This document shows, one piece after another, positions 1 through 8,866 of a DNA stretch of 64,000 nucleotides (its first letter is position 1; the number at the start of each line of letters is the position of its first letter). Origin of the DNA: Planctomycetota bacterium (GTDB lineage: Bacteria > Planctomycetota > Brocadiia > Brocadiales > Brocadiaceae); assembly GCA_016188675.1 (NCBI GenBank), contig JACPHJ010000004.1, positions 19,808 to 83,807 of the forward strand, given 5' to 3'. The notes beneath the pieces are model-generated. The model worked only from the letters and a program-made list of their open reading frames with translations. It did no database searches and was not told where the DNA came from. The translations under genes were made by a program, and so were the position numbers.

Positions 1-1
1 T

Positions 2-538
2 AAATCCTTAAGGCATATCGAAGGAATTTATGTTGAAGATAAAGGACTTTCCGTTAGCTTGCATTATCGCACAGTCAAAAAAAGATGCGATGTAGAACAG
101 GTAAGCAGGACTCTTCACGGTATTACAAAGCCTTTTTTGGACAGAAATATGTTGTTCGTACACACGGGCAAGATGGTTTATGAAATACGGCCTCCTGTGA
201 AGTGGAATAAGGCCAGCGCAATTCAATGGTTATTAACCCATTATTTTCCATCAGAATTCAGCGAAGAAGCCCTTCTTATTTATCTGGGTGACGATAAGGC
301 AGACATTGAGGTGTTTGATAGTTTGAGGGGAAAAGGACTAACGGTCTTTGTGGGGAACCCTGCAAATGTGTCCGCTGCGGAGTATCACCACGTCGCCGGT
401 GACGATAGTTACCGGAGTCCTTTCACTCCAGATACGTCCGTAGCAGATTACTATGTCCATTCCTCTGATGAGGTAAAGGAATTCTTAGAGCATCTTTATA
501 GCCAGAAACAAGAGATACATAATGCAGTACAGCCCTGA
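2..538 (+). CDS. otsB: Trehalose-6-phosphate phosphatase, C-terminal part (5' end outside window)
   Basis: The reading frame is open from the left edge (codons from base 2), so the 5' end is missing and the TTG at base 59 is internal. Visible residues include an HIEGIYVEDKGLSVSLHYR-type stretch and, near the end, IYLGDDKADIEVF, which matches the HAD-type motif (GDD, Mg2+ binding) of the OtsB family. The enzyme dephosphorylates trehalose-6-phosphate to trehalose in the cytoplasm. About 179 codons are visible; whether it is free-standing or fused to an OtsA domain cannot be seen. The following genes TreT, TreZ, TreS and TreY share the trehalose theme. The family call is secure, the fusion state unknown. 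Confidence 0.88.
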   Translation, partial: KSLRHIEGIYVEDKGLSVSLHYRTVKKRCDVEQVSRTLHGITKPFLDRNMLFVHTGKMVYEIRPPVKWNKASAIQWLLTHYFPSEFSEEALLIYLGDDKADIEVFDSLRGKGLTVFVGNPANVSAAEYHHVAGDDSYRSPFTPDTSVADYYVHSSDEVKEFLEHLYSQKQEIHNAVQP

Positions 539-551
539 ATAAAGGTGGCGG

Positions 552-606
552 GTGACAAGTGGCGAGTGCCGTTTCTTCTTGTCACACGGCACACGACACT
601 CGTCAC
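552..606. repeat. Imperfect inverted repeat, GTGAC-family
   Basis: The arms at 552-571 (gtgacaagtggcgagtgccg) and 587-606 pair as an imperfect hairpin with a short loop. A related element with the arms GTGACGTGTGAC / GTCACACGTCAC lies at 54546-54591, so this is a dispersed family and not simply a terminator. It lies between otsB and the DUF5752 gene. Confidence 0.6.
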
Positions 607-649
607 ATAAAAAGAACTTCAAAGAATTTTTTTTATAAGGTATTATTAA

Positions 650-1372
650 ATGAATACCCTCCATACGGCAAAAGAGCCTTTTAGATTTTATACACAACTC
701 CATATGCCAGAACTTACCGGGTTAAAGGCATCCAATCTGCAAGAGTTGCTGGACCTCATCAAGACCGTTCCGGGTTCGGTTATTTATCATCATAACCACA
801 GGTTTCTCCAACTGCATCAATATCTCTCACCGGAACCCCCGAATGACTTTGCTTATTGGATTACGGGCATTTTAGGCGAAGAGGAACTTGGAGAAGAATT
901 GTTTAGTATCGATACCATTCAATATACAACTATTCGTGAACTTCGTGACGAGATAGTTCGTTCCATCGAGAATTATATGGTAAAACACCCGCGTTCACTT
1001 CAAAAGTTTGCAACACCCGGCGAAGAGTTCCATTTTGTAAAATCGGTTAGCTTTGTCTTCCAGACACCCTATACGGCCTCAGACCTCAAAGAATTTCAGG
1101 CGGTATTACAACGGGTGACTATTAATTCAATATACTTCCACATGTTTGAGTCCAGGCTTCGTATAGGGCGTGGCACCAATGATTTTTCCAACTGGCTCGA
1201 CGATAGCCTTTCGGAGAAGAAACTGGCAAATAAAATCGCCTCCCTGGACCCGTATACCCACACTATGGAAAACCTCCGTATTACGCTTATAAAATTAATA
1301 GAAAAACGGATTGTTGAGTCTATGGAAAAACCTCCTGAAACTGATAGAGAGCTTGCTCTGCCTAAACCGTAA
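650..1372 (+). CDS. DUF5752 family protein
   Basis: A 240-residue soluble protein without signal peptide or membrane segments. It appears to contain two similar halves: FRFYTQLHMPELTG and FHFVKSVSFVFQTPYTASD each begin a segment that ends in a helix with DEIVRSIE or LIKLIEKRI, and each half has a YHHNHRFLQ / YFHMFESRLR type motif followed by an F(A/S)xW sequence. This is the pattern I associate with DUF5752, a family often found beside trehalose glycosyltransferases. The function is unknown; its position between otsB and treT suggests a role tied to trehalose metabolism. The ATG is preceded by a weak AAGG. Confidence 0.7.
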   Translation: MNTLHTAKEPFRFYTQLHMPELTGLKASNLQELLDLIKTVPGSVIYHHNHRFLQLHQYLSPEPPNDFAYWITGILGEEELGEELFSIDTIQYTTIRELRDEIVRSIENYMVKHPRSLQKFATPGEEFHFVKSVSFVFQTPYTASDLKEFQAVLQRVTINSIYFHMFESRLRIGRGTNDFSNWLDDSLSEKKLANKIASLDPYTHTMENLRITLIKLIEKRIVESMEKPPETDRELALPKP

Positions 1373-1387
1373 GAAAGGTGTAACAGT

Positions 1388-2047
1388 ATGAAGGTAATGG
1401 GTGTTTCCGGTTCTCCTATTTATGACAGCAATACGGACAGGGCGTTAAAAGTAGCTCTGGAGGCTACCGGACTTGAAACAGAATTCATAAAACTTGTTGA
1501 ATACAAGATCACTCCATGCAGGGCATGCATCGGTTGTGTGGATACGAATACCTGTGTAAATACAAATGATGACGGAATCTTCCTTGCAAAAAAGGCAAAG
1601 GAGGCCGATGCCCTGATTATTGCCTGCTATACGCCGTATTCTTCCATTGATTCCTTAACGAAGGCATTCATTGAGAGACTCTATCCCCTGCGTCATAAGC
1701 ACGGATTCATGGCAGGCAAGCCAGGGGGTGCAATCGTTACCTGCGCAATTCCTGCCGCAAATAAAGCATTGCCGCCCGCTGGTGATATGGCAATAAATGC
1801 AATCATGTTTTATATGATGGAAGAAGGAATGAATTTTGTAGGCGCTGTAAAAATATTGGGAAATGTCCCCTGTATAAAATGCGGTTACGGCAACGAGTGC
1901 AAGACGTCCGGCATTAAAATGATTTACGGGAATGAAGCCACTGTGCAATCAGTCGGCGTAAACAAATTTGAAGAGCAATTGGATGCCTTTGATGCCGCCC
2001 GTGAGCTTGGTAAACGGATAGCAGGCGCACTTAAGGTGAAAATATAG
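1388..2047 (+). CDS. Flavodoxin-like NAD(P)H-dependent FMN reductase / iron-sulfur flavoprotein family
   Basis: A 219-residue cytoplasmic protein. The N-terminus KVMGVSGSPIYDSNTD fits the phosphate-binding loop of flavodoxin-fold FMN reductases, and the cysteine cluster CRACIGCVDTNTC with a following DD (about residues 44-60) matches the CxxCxxC region of the iron-sulfur flavoprotein/WrbA-like family. Two more pairs of cysteines, CIKCGYGNEC, lie near residue 160. It probably binds FMN and perhaps a metal or Fe-S centre. An AAAGG ribosome site precedes the ATG by about 9 bases. It sits 15 bases after the DUF5752 gene and 21 before treT, so it is probably co-transcribed; a redox role in the trehalose cluster is unexplained. 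Confidence 0.75.
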   Translation: MKVMGVSGSPIYDSNTDRALKVALEATGLETEFIKLVEYKITPCRACIGCVDTNTCVNTNDDGIFLAKKAKEADALIIACYTPYSSIDSLTKAFIERLYPLRHKHGFMAGKPGGAIVTCAIPAANKALPPAGDMAINAIMFYMMEEGMNFVGAVKILGNVPCIKCGYGNECKTSGIKMIYGNEATVQSVGVNKFEEQLDAFDAARELGKRIAGALKVKI

Positions 2048-2068
2048 CTATAATAAGGAAAAAATTCT

Positions 2069-3292
2069 ATGCCTAAAATTGCAGACTATGAACCTATTGT
2101 CGGTTCCAATACCATCGAAGAATTGCGGATATTGGCAGACAAACTCCAGGGAAAAATTGTCCAGAACATCAACTCTACGGCGGTGGGTGGCGGTGTGGCT
2201 GAGATTCTGAATCGAATCGTGCCCTTATTGCAGGAACTGGGGGTGGACGCCCGATGGGATTTTATCAAGGGCGGCGAGAGTTTCTTTAACGTCACAAAGA
2301 AATTCCACAACGCACTTCATGGAAAATCCGAAGAGATTACCCCACAAATGTTCGAAATCTTCATGGAGACAAGCCAGAGGAATATTGACGAAGTCAAGAT
2401 TTATGGGGACATCATGTTTATCCATGACCCTCAGCCCATTGCGCTGGTTAAGAAAAAGGACTCCATGCCTAATAGCAAATGGATTTGGCGGTGTCATATC
2501 GATGTCTCAACGCCAAACAAGCAGGTATGGGACTTTTTGACGCCGTTTATCCATCAATATGATGGCGCTGTCTTTTCTGCCCCAGGCTTTTCACAACCCT
2601 TGCCGATAAGGCAATTTTTAATTTCTCCTTCTATCGATCCTTTAAGTGATAAAAATAAAGATTTACCGCAGGAAACAATAGATATGGTGTTAGAAAAATA
2701 TCATATTCCCAATGACAAGCCCGTCATTACGCAAATCTCACGGTTTGACTATTTAAAAGACCCTGTTGGCGTTATTGAGGCATATCGCCTGGTGAAGAAG
2801 CGCATTGACTGCCAGCTCATTATCGCAGGCGGCACCGCAACGGATGATCCGGAATCAACGAAGGTCTTTGCGGAGACGAAAGAAGCCGCCGGAGACGATG
2901 CCGATATACACATCCTGCCCATCCCTTCCGGCAGTGATATAGAGATTAATGCACTCCAGAGGGCATCCACAGTCATTGTGCAAAAATCACTGCGCGAAGG
3001 ATTTGGGCTTACCGTAACTGAGGCGTTATGGAAGGCAAAACCTATTGTTGCATCGAGCACCGGCGGGATTCCGTTACAGGTAAAACACAAATACAGCGGA
3101 CTCCTTTGCCATAGTGTTTCAGGTGCGGCATTTGCCATCAAACAGTTATTAAACAGCCCGGAGTATGCCAAAAGGCTCGGTGAAAATGGCCGTGAGCACG
3201 TCAAACAAAACTTCCTGCTTACCCGTCATTTAAAGGACTACATGCTTTTATTTCTTTGCATGTACCATTCTGAGGATGTTGTTTATTTATAA
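2069..3292 (+). CDS. treT: Trehalose glycosyltransferring synthase (GT4 family)
   Basis: A 407-residue GT-B fold glycosyltransferase that makes trehalose from an NDP-glucose donor and glucose. The N-terminus has the TreT-type start followed by NSTAVGGGVAEILNRIVPLL, and the C-terminal domain has the donor-binding E-x7-E region in SLREGFGLTVTEALWKAKP. The glycine-rich loop, the conserved KWIWRCHIDVSTP block and FSAPGFSQPLPI are all typical of TreT. Length matches the family. The ATG has AAGG upstream. Combined with otsB and treS this gives the cell several independent trehalose routes. The preceding gene ends 21 bases upstream, consistent with an operon. Confidence 0.88.
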   Translation: MPKIADYEPIVGSNTIEELRILADKLQGKIVQNINSTAVGGGVAEILNRIVPLLQELGVDARWDFIKGGESFFNVTKKFHNALHGKSEEITPQMFEIFMETSQRNIDEVKIYGDIMFIHDPQPIALVKKKDSMPNSKWIWRCHIDVSTPNKQVWDFLTPFIHQYDGAVFSAPGFSQPLPIRQFLISPSIDPLSDKNKDLPQETIDMVLEKYHIPNDKPVITQISRFDYLKDPVGVIEAYRLVKKRIDCQLIIAGGTATDDPESTKVFAETKEAAGDDADIHILPIPSGSDIEINALQRASTVIVQKSLREGFGLTVTEALWKAKPIVASSTGGIPLQVKHKYSGLLCHSVSGAAFAIKQLLNSPEYAKRLGENGREHVKQNFLLTRHLKDYMLLFLCMYHSEDVVYL

Positions 3293-3325
3293 ATTCTAAG
3301 AATATTATAAAAGGAATGAAAAACT

Positions 3326-3775
3326 ATGAAAGTAAGAGATATCATGGACACATCTCCTGATCTTATCCGAACCTCAGACACCTTTGAACGTCTCATAAAA
3401 ATACTGGACGAGGTTAAACATCATGTTGTTTTTGTGGTTGATAAAGAGGAGAAACTGGTAGGAATTGTAACAGAAGGAGATATTATAAAGGTGCTTGTCC
3501 CTAAGTACGTAACAGTTGATGAGTCCCTTATCTCGGTAATGGATGTAAATTACTTTGAAAGAAAATGCAAAGAGTGTAAAAATCTGCCCATTAATGAAAT
3601 TATGTCAAAAACAACTTTTAGCGTACGCGAGGAAGACCCTATAATTAAAGCTGCTGCGCTTATGGTCGTTAACAAGATACACACCATTCCTGTAGTCAGA
3701 GACGGCAAAGTCATTGGAATTGTATCACGTCTAACTCTGATAAAACATATAACGAAGGTCATTACCGAAACATAA
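3326..3775 (+). CDS. CBS-domain pair protein
   Basis: A 149-residue protein made almost entirely of two CBS domains (about residues 1-60 and 85-149). Each has the typical VVDKEEKLVGIVTEGDII or VVRDGKVIGIVSRLTLIKH end. Such stand-alone CBS pairs bind adenosine nucleotides and sense energy or ionic strength. The middle segment carries a CKECKNLP motif with two cysteines. AAAGGAATG lies upstream of the ATG. It is placed between treT and an ion permease, consistent with regulation of transport or osmotic response, but the partner is not known. Confidence 0.85.
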   Translation: MKVRDIMDTSPDLIRTSDTFERLIKILDEVKHHVVFVVDKEEKLVGIVTEGDIIKVLVPKYVTVDESLISVMDVNYFERKCKECKNLPINEIMSKTTFSVREEDPIIKAAALMVVNKIHTIPVVRDGKVIGIVSRLTLIKHITKVITET

Positions 3776-3807
3776 ATTGAACATTTAATTGCTAAAGGAA
3801 ACGAATC

Positions 3808-5139
3808 ATGGTCTTCTGGATTGCCACTACCATTTTTATCGTATCGTACGGATTAATTGTCTCTGAAAAACTCGACAAGACAAAGGTTGCGCTCATTGGC
3901 GCTGGCTTGATGATGATACTGAAAATCGTAAGCCAGCACGATGCCTTTTATAACGAAAAGTATGCCATTGATTATAACGTTATATTCCTCCTCATCGGCA
4001 TGATGATTATCGTCAATATTCTGAGCAAAACCGGCTTATTTCAGTTTCTGGCAATAAAGTCAGCAAAGCTGGCAAAAGGGAAACCATTCCTGATCCTCAT
4101 CTTCTTTACCTGCATCACGGCATTGCTTTCTGCCATTCTCGACAACGTGACCACCGTGCTGCTGTTAGTCCCTGTTTCGTTGTTTATTGCAGACGAACTG
4201 GAGTTAGACCCCTTCCCATTTTTGATATCGGAGGTATTAGCCTCCAACATTGGTGGCACGGCCACACTCATTGGAGATCCGCCAAATATCATGATCGCCA
4301 GCAAGGTACATCTCACCTTCATGGATTTTATTTACCACACGGCGCCCGCGGTCCTCTTTATTTTCGGCTTCTTCCTCCTGACAATAAAATTACTATTTGG
4401 AAGGAAACTCCACGTAAAAGAAGAAGTCAGACAAAAGATACTTGCGATAGACGAATTTACCATGATCAAAAGCTATAGCCTGCTGAAGAAATCACTCAGT
4501 GTGCTGGGGATGGTTATTTTGGGATTTATCTTTCACGGCATCCTCCACTACGAGCCTGCAACCATTGCCCTTTTAGGCGCGGCAGTTTTGCTCATTATCT
4601 CAAAGGAAGACCCGCATCACGTGCTGAAGGAACTGGAATGGCCAACACTCTTCTTTTTTATCGGTCTCTTTATTATTGTCGGCGGTGTCATTAAGGTAGG
4701 TCTGATTTCGAATCTCTCCGAAAGCATGATTTCACTGACAAAGCCAACCGCAGACAACATGTTTGTTACGGCAATTACTACCCTGTGGTTTTCGGCAGTT
4801 AGTTCGGCAGTTGTTGATAATATCCCCTTTGTGGCGAGCATGATTCCCCTGGTTACGGACACTGCGCATGCGGTGCTGCCTTCCGGTACGGATTTTAAGG
4901 CAATCGTCCAGCATTCAACCCTTATGCCCGTGTGGTGGTCTTTGGCATTAGGGGCGTGCCTTGGCGGAAACGGCTCGCCTGTTGGCGCATCTGCTAACGT
5001 TATTACCCTTGGACTGGCGGAAAAGGCTGGATATCCAATATCGTTCAGAAAATTTATTGTCTACGCAATCCCCATCACCATCGAAACAATTATCATAGCT
5101 ACTATTTACATCTGGTTAAGATATTATACCCTGGTTTAA
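3808..5139 (+). CDS. ArsB/NhaD-type ion permease (ion transporter superfamily)
   Basis: A 443-residue integral inner-membrane protein with about 11-12 hydrophobic segments. The two conserved re-entrant loops are visible as NIGGTATLIGDPPNIMIA (about residues 149-166) and LGGNGSPVGASANVI near residue 390, the hallmark pair of the ArsB/NhaD/SLC13 superfamily. Substrate could be Na+/H+, arsenite or a dicarboxylate. The linkage to trehalose genes and a mechanosensitive channel favours Na+/H+ exchange, but this is inference. TAAAGGAAA precedes the ATG. It lies 32 bases after the CBS gene and 37 before the MscS-type gene. Confidence 0.8.
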   Translation: MVFWIATTIFIVSYGLIVSEKLDKTKVALIGAGLMMILKIVSQHDAFYNEKYAIDYNVIFLLIGMMIIVNILSKTGLFQFLAIKSAKLAKGKPFLILIFFTCITALLSAILDNVTTVLLLVPVSLFIADELELDPFPFLISEVLASNIGGTATLIGDPPNIMIASKVHLTFMDFIYHTAPAVLFIFGFFLLTIKLLFGRKLHVKEEVRQKILAIDEFTMIKSYSLLKKSLSVLGMVILGFIFHGILHYEPATIALLGAAVLLIISKEDPHHVLKELEWPTLFFFIGLFIIVGGVIKVGLISNLSESMISLTKPTADNMFVTAITTLWFSAVSSAVVDNIPFVASMIPLVTDTAHAVLPSGTDFKAIVQHSTLMPVWWSLALGACLGGNGSPVGASANVITLGLAEKAGYPISFRKFIVYAIPITIETIIIATIYIWLRYYTLV

Positions 5140-5176
5140 TATACAGGAATAAAGTAAACGTGCAGGGAGTACAAAG

Positions 5177-8100
5177 ATGACATTAAAGCACACATCATAT
5201 AAAAAGTGTCTTATAGCTGCGCTCGCACAGTCCTTGGGTGTTTACATCCTGTGGATATTCATGTGTTTTGACGCACAGGCCCAGACTATTGAAATAAAAA
5301 CCGGGGAAATAAAACTTGCGGAAGGCTTAATAGTAAAACCTGAAGATATTGAAAATGCCAGAATAAAGGCAGAGGAGGTAAAGGCAAATGCTGATAAATC
5401 GGTGAGTGAAATTGAGTCGTTTATATCGAATTTAGAAAGCGATGCAGAAACAACATTTACCTATCTTGAAGGGTTGCAACGGGAGAAAAAGTCCTATCAG
5501 GCAGGGACAACAAATCCGGAATTTTTAGAAGTGCTGGATAAGGAACTTGGGGTTATTAAACAAAAGATTGATGTAGACAATGAGCAGATACAGGCATACA
5601 AAGACCAGATTACGGCTATTCAAAATCAGGCAAGGGTTTATGCCGATTGGGTTATGTTGCTGAGTTCAGCCGCAAAGCTGGAGGAAACACTTGCCATAAC
5701 GTCATCAGACCAGCTTTCTACAACTAAAAAAGAGGGAGACATTGCAAAGGGATACATTACCGCAGTGCAGGCAAATCTCAAGGAAAAGGAGACGCTTGTT
5801 TCACATTTTACCAAGGAGTTTGAAGATGTTAAAGTGCAGCTATCCACAAAGGAGCAAGACCTTGCAAAAGATTTGGAATCCTTGAAGGCAAAAATCCAGG
5901 AAGATACCCCTATTAAGGCGGCGCAGGAAAAGATTAATGGTATTGTCGCGTGGAAAAAGGCTGTAAATACGCAGTGGGTCTCAATATTTGGGGAAAAACT
6001 TGAAACAGCCGATATCCGTTATGATGAAGCAGTACAGACGTTGAAAAATGCAGAACTCAATGCCGCCTTTTTAGCCGAAAAGGCAAAACGTCTGGAAGAA
6101 AGGCTAAAAGCGGAAGAATTAAAAAAGAAGCAGGCCGAGCTGGAGATTGCAAAAAAGGCAGAGGAAATAACGCAGAAGGTCGCAGAGGTTACGAGGGCTG
6201 AAGCGGAAAAGACCATACAGGAGACAGCCAGAAAAACCGAGGAAATTGCACAGGAGCAAATGGTAACGACCTCTCCGGGAAAAAAGAGGGTGTTGGAGTT
6301 AGAGGCCGAGGTGCATAAGCAAATTGGATTGGTAGCAAAAAAGAAGGACGAACTTATTACCATAGGCGCACAACGATATAAAGACATTGCTGAATATAAA
6401 AAGTTAGAAGCAGAAATCGAAGATTTAATAGACAAAGGGGCGGCGTTAAAAGACGTTGAAGAGCCGTTAAAAAAAGTTGAGTCGGAAACAAAACGCTTCT
6501 CGGAGGCGATTACTGCATTGGAAAGCCTCATCCCTTCCGTAAAACAGGAGGAAAAGCTGGTCTCAGACAATCTATCTATGGCCTATGAGGAGATTTCAAA
6601 AATTGAAAATGAAGCAGCATTGTTTGAAGACAAAGAATTGGCAGGAAAGGCAACGGAACATGCGCGCCAGATAGCAAAGACACTGGAAGAGCAGGCCGGA
6701 CTTATATCTGCAAGATTAGATAGATTGTATGAACGACTGGAAATCAGGAAAAATGCATTAGCTATACTTCAGAAGACTAAAGAATCTTTAATCACAATGA
6801 AGGCTGCCAACGTCTGGACAAGGGTAAGGAGCAATATTTCCACCCAAACATTTATTGTGTTATATAAAGATTTCGCGGGCTGCTACAGTCAAAAGGATTT
6901 GCTTTACCATGCAGTTGATTCTCATGCAAAAAATTTTATATCGTATGTATCAGAAAAAAAATATACACCCGGTTTCTGGGCCAGGTTTTGCGGGGTAATA
7001 GCATTGATTGCAGGATTTTATTTTTCCCAAAAATATGTCCGCTATTGGTGTGCCAACAATGTACAGGCGTTATATGAAACGTTAAGCATATCCTACTATA
7101 AGTCAAGACTGCTTCCCAGTCTTCTCATTGTGCTTCAGAAGAGTATAAATGCTATATGGCTGGCCATCCTTTCTGTGTCTATTTCCGGGATTTTTGGAAC
7201 TGATTTGCCGCTGATAATGGCAATAATATATGTATTAACCTTTATTGCAACACATAAAGTGCTTAAGGGTTTTCTTGTCGAATCATTTGGTCCGGAAAAG
7301 GGAGATAGAAAATTAGTTACCTCACTGGCATATGTATCCCCAAAACATCTCTACAGGTCTTTAAATAGTGTCTTATTATTTTCCCTCATTTCCTTATCTA
7401 TCATTGCAGTGCTGACAGTATTTCAATACAAAAATGACGTCATTGAACTGCTCTGGTTTGTATATCGGGTGGGAATGTTATTGCTTTTATTGTGGCTGGC
7501 AACACAGAAGACGTTCATATTCAAATTATTACCAGGTGTGGAAAGCAAATTTGGGAAATTTATCCATAAGATCATAACAATAATTTACCCGATTTTTATC
7601 ACTTTTGTTATCTCGTTATTTGCAATAAGAAGTCTCGGATATCCTGTATTAACGTACGTATTATTAATGACGTGTATTAAGAGTTTCGTGATTGCCTTTA
7701 TCGCATTCTGGGTATGGAAGTTCCTGTATTATCGTTTGAGTCACGTTCGGGAGTTGCGTCTACAGAGGGATAATATTAAAAAGGGTTCGCCGGCGGAAAA
7801 GAGATTTCGTGCCATCACAACTATGTATCTGGTTTCGTTTAATTATGGTGTCTCTCTTATTGCCGCAGTGATTATTATCCGCGTATGGGTCGGGACATTT
7901 CGTGATGCGGTAGGCTCACCTGCCGCCCCGTATCTGTTTCAAAAAACATTCGGACAAATAGCGGCAATTATGGTGGCCATTGGGAACGGCCTGCGATACC
8001 GTTTTGTCTTTGAAGAAGGCAGGTATACGACACCTGCAAAAATAATTTTCGCGTTAATAGTGTTCTTTGTAGTCTTTTTTGTCTCACGGTATATAAAGAA

Positions 8101-8863
8101 ATTTATCAGTGAAAAGGTGTTTTTAAAATTTCGGCTAGAGAGAGGTTCGAGACAGACCTTATCTACATTGATTCGCTATGTCATTTTGTGTATTGCCGCG
8201 CTTATAGGACTCAATGTCGCGGGTATTCCGTTGCGGAGCCTTGCAATCTTTGCCGGCGCTTTTGGTATTGGTATTGGCTTTGGAATGCAGAATATCATCG
8301 GCAATTTTATCAGTGGGATCATCCTTCTTTTTGAACGCCCTATGCGTGTCGGAGATGTAATTACCCTGGAAGACGGAACGTTGGGTACCATTGAAAAAAT
8401 CAGCGCGCGGAGCACGACTATTCAAACCCCTGACGACATTACAATCACAGTACCCAATTCGAAGTTTATAGAGAGTAGAATAACGAACTGGACACACCCG
8501 ACACCGCAAATGAGAGGTAACGTTAAGGTCGGCGTAGCATATGGCTCAAATACCACCCTTGTAAAGAAGTGTCTGCTGGAAATTGCCAGACAAAATCCCA
8601 ATATAAAGACTTATCCCGAACCTTTTGTGCGGTTTGCAGAGTTTGGTGACAGCGCATTGGTCTTTGAATTATACTTTTGGTCTGACGATCCGGGGAAAAG
8701 GTGGTTTACGCAGAGTGAGCTAAATTTTGCTATCGATGAAGTGTTCCGGAAGAACAAAATTGAAATCGCCTTCCCGCAACGGGATATCCATATACGATCT
8801 ATGATACCTTTTCCAGCACAGAACATACAGGAACGAGATAATCAAGAAATCACGGATAAATGA
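5177..8863 (+). CDS. Large MscS-family mechanosensitive channel (MscK/KefA type)
   Basis: A 1228-residue protein. It has a signal peptide ending at DAQAQ (about residues 1-36), a very long Lys/Glu/Ala-rich coiled-coil periplasmic domain (about 40-560), a series of hydrophobic segments (about 600-1010) and a C-terminal MscS core. The core is marked by AGAFGIGIGFGMQNIIGNF, the FERPMRVGDVI beta domain and the TPDDITITVPNSKFIESR segment. MscS channels open under membrane tension to release solutes on hypo-osmotic shock. Length resembles MscK/MscM. It follows treT, a CBS protein and an ion permease, consistent with control of compatible-solute release. A GGGAG site precedes the ATG. Confidence 0.9.
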   Translation: MTLKHTSYKKCLIAALAQSLGVYILWIFMCFDAQAQTIEIKTGEIKLAEGLIVKPEDIENARIKAEEVKANADKSVSEIESFISNLESDAETTFTYLEGLQREKKSYQAGTTNPEFLEVLDKELGVIKQKIDVDNEQIQAYKDQITAIQNQARVYADWVMLLSSAAKLEETLAITSSDQLSTTKKEGDIAKGYITAVQANLKEKETLVSHFTKEFEDVKVQLSTKEQDLAKDLESLKAKIQEDTPIKAAQEKINGIVAWKKAVNTQWVSIFGEKLETADIRYDEAVQTLKNAELNAAFLAEKAKRLEERLKAEELKKKQAELEIAKKAEEITQKVAEVTRAEAEKTIQETARKTEEIAQEQMVTTSPGKKRVLELEAEVHKQIGLVAKKKDELITIGAQRYKDIAEYKKLEAEIEDLIDKGAALKDVEEPLKKVESETKRFSEAITALESLIPSVKQEEKLVSDNLSMAYEEISKIENEAALFEDKELAGKATEHARQIAKTLEEQAGLISARLDRLYERLEIRKNALAILQKTKESLITMKAANVWTRVRSNISTQTFIVLYKDFAGCYSQKDLLYHAVDSHAKNFISYVSEKKYTPGFWARFCGVIALIAGFYFSQKYVRYWCANNVQALYETLSISYYKSRLLPSLLIVLQKSINAIWLAILSVSISGIFGTDLPLIMAIIYVLTFIATHKVLKGFLVESFGPEKGDRKLVTSLAYVSPKHLYRSLNSVLLFSLISLSIIAVLTVFQYKNDVIELLWFVYRVGMLLLLLWLATQKTFIFKLLPGVESKFGKFIHKIITIIYPIFITFVISLFAIRSLGYPVLTYVLLMTCIKSFVIAFIAFWVWKFLYYRLSHVRELRLQRDNIKKGSPAEKRFRAITTMYLVSFNYGVSLIAAVIIIRVWVGTFRDAVGSPAAPYLFQKTFGQIAAIMVAIGNGLRYRFVFEEGRYTTPAKIIFALIVFFVVFFVSRYIKKFISEKVFLKFRLERGSRQTLSTLIRYVILCIAALIGLNVAGIPLRSLAIFAGAFGIGIGFGMQNIIGNFISGIILLFERPMRVGDVITLEDGTLGTIEKISARSTTIQTPDDITITVPNSKFIESRITNWTHPTPQMRGNVKVGVAYGSNTTLVKKCLLEIARQNPNIKTYPEPFVRFAEFGDSALVFELYFWSDDPGKRWFTQSELNFAIDEVFRKNKIEIAFPQRDIHIRSMIPFPAQNIQERDNQEITDK

Positions 8864-8866
8864 ACA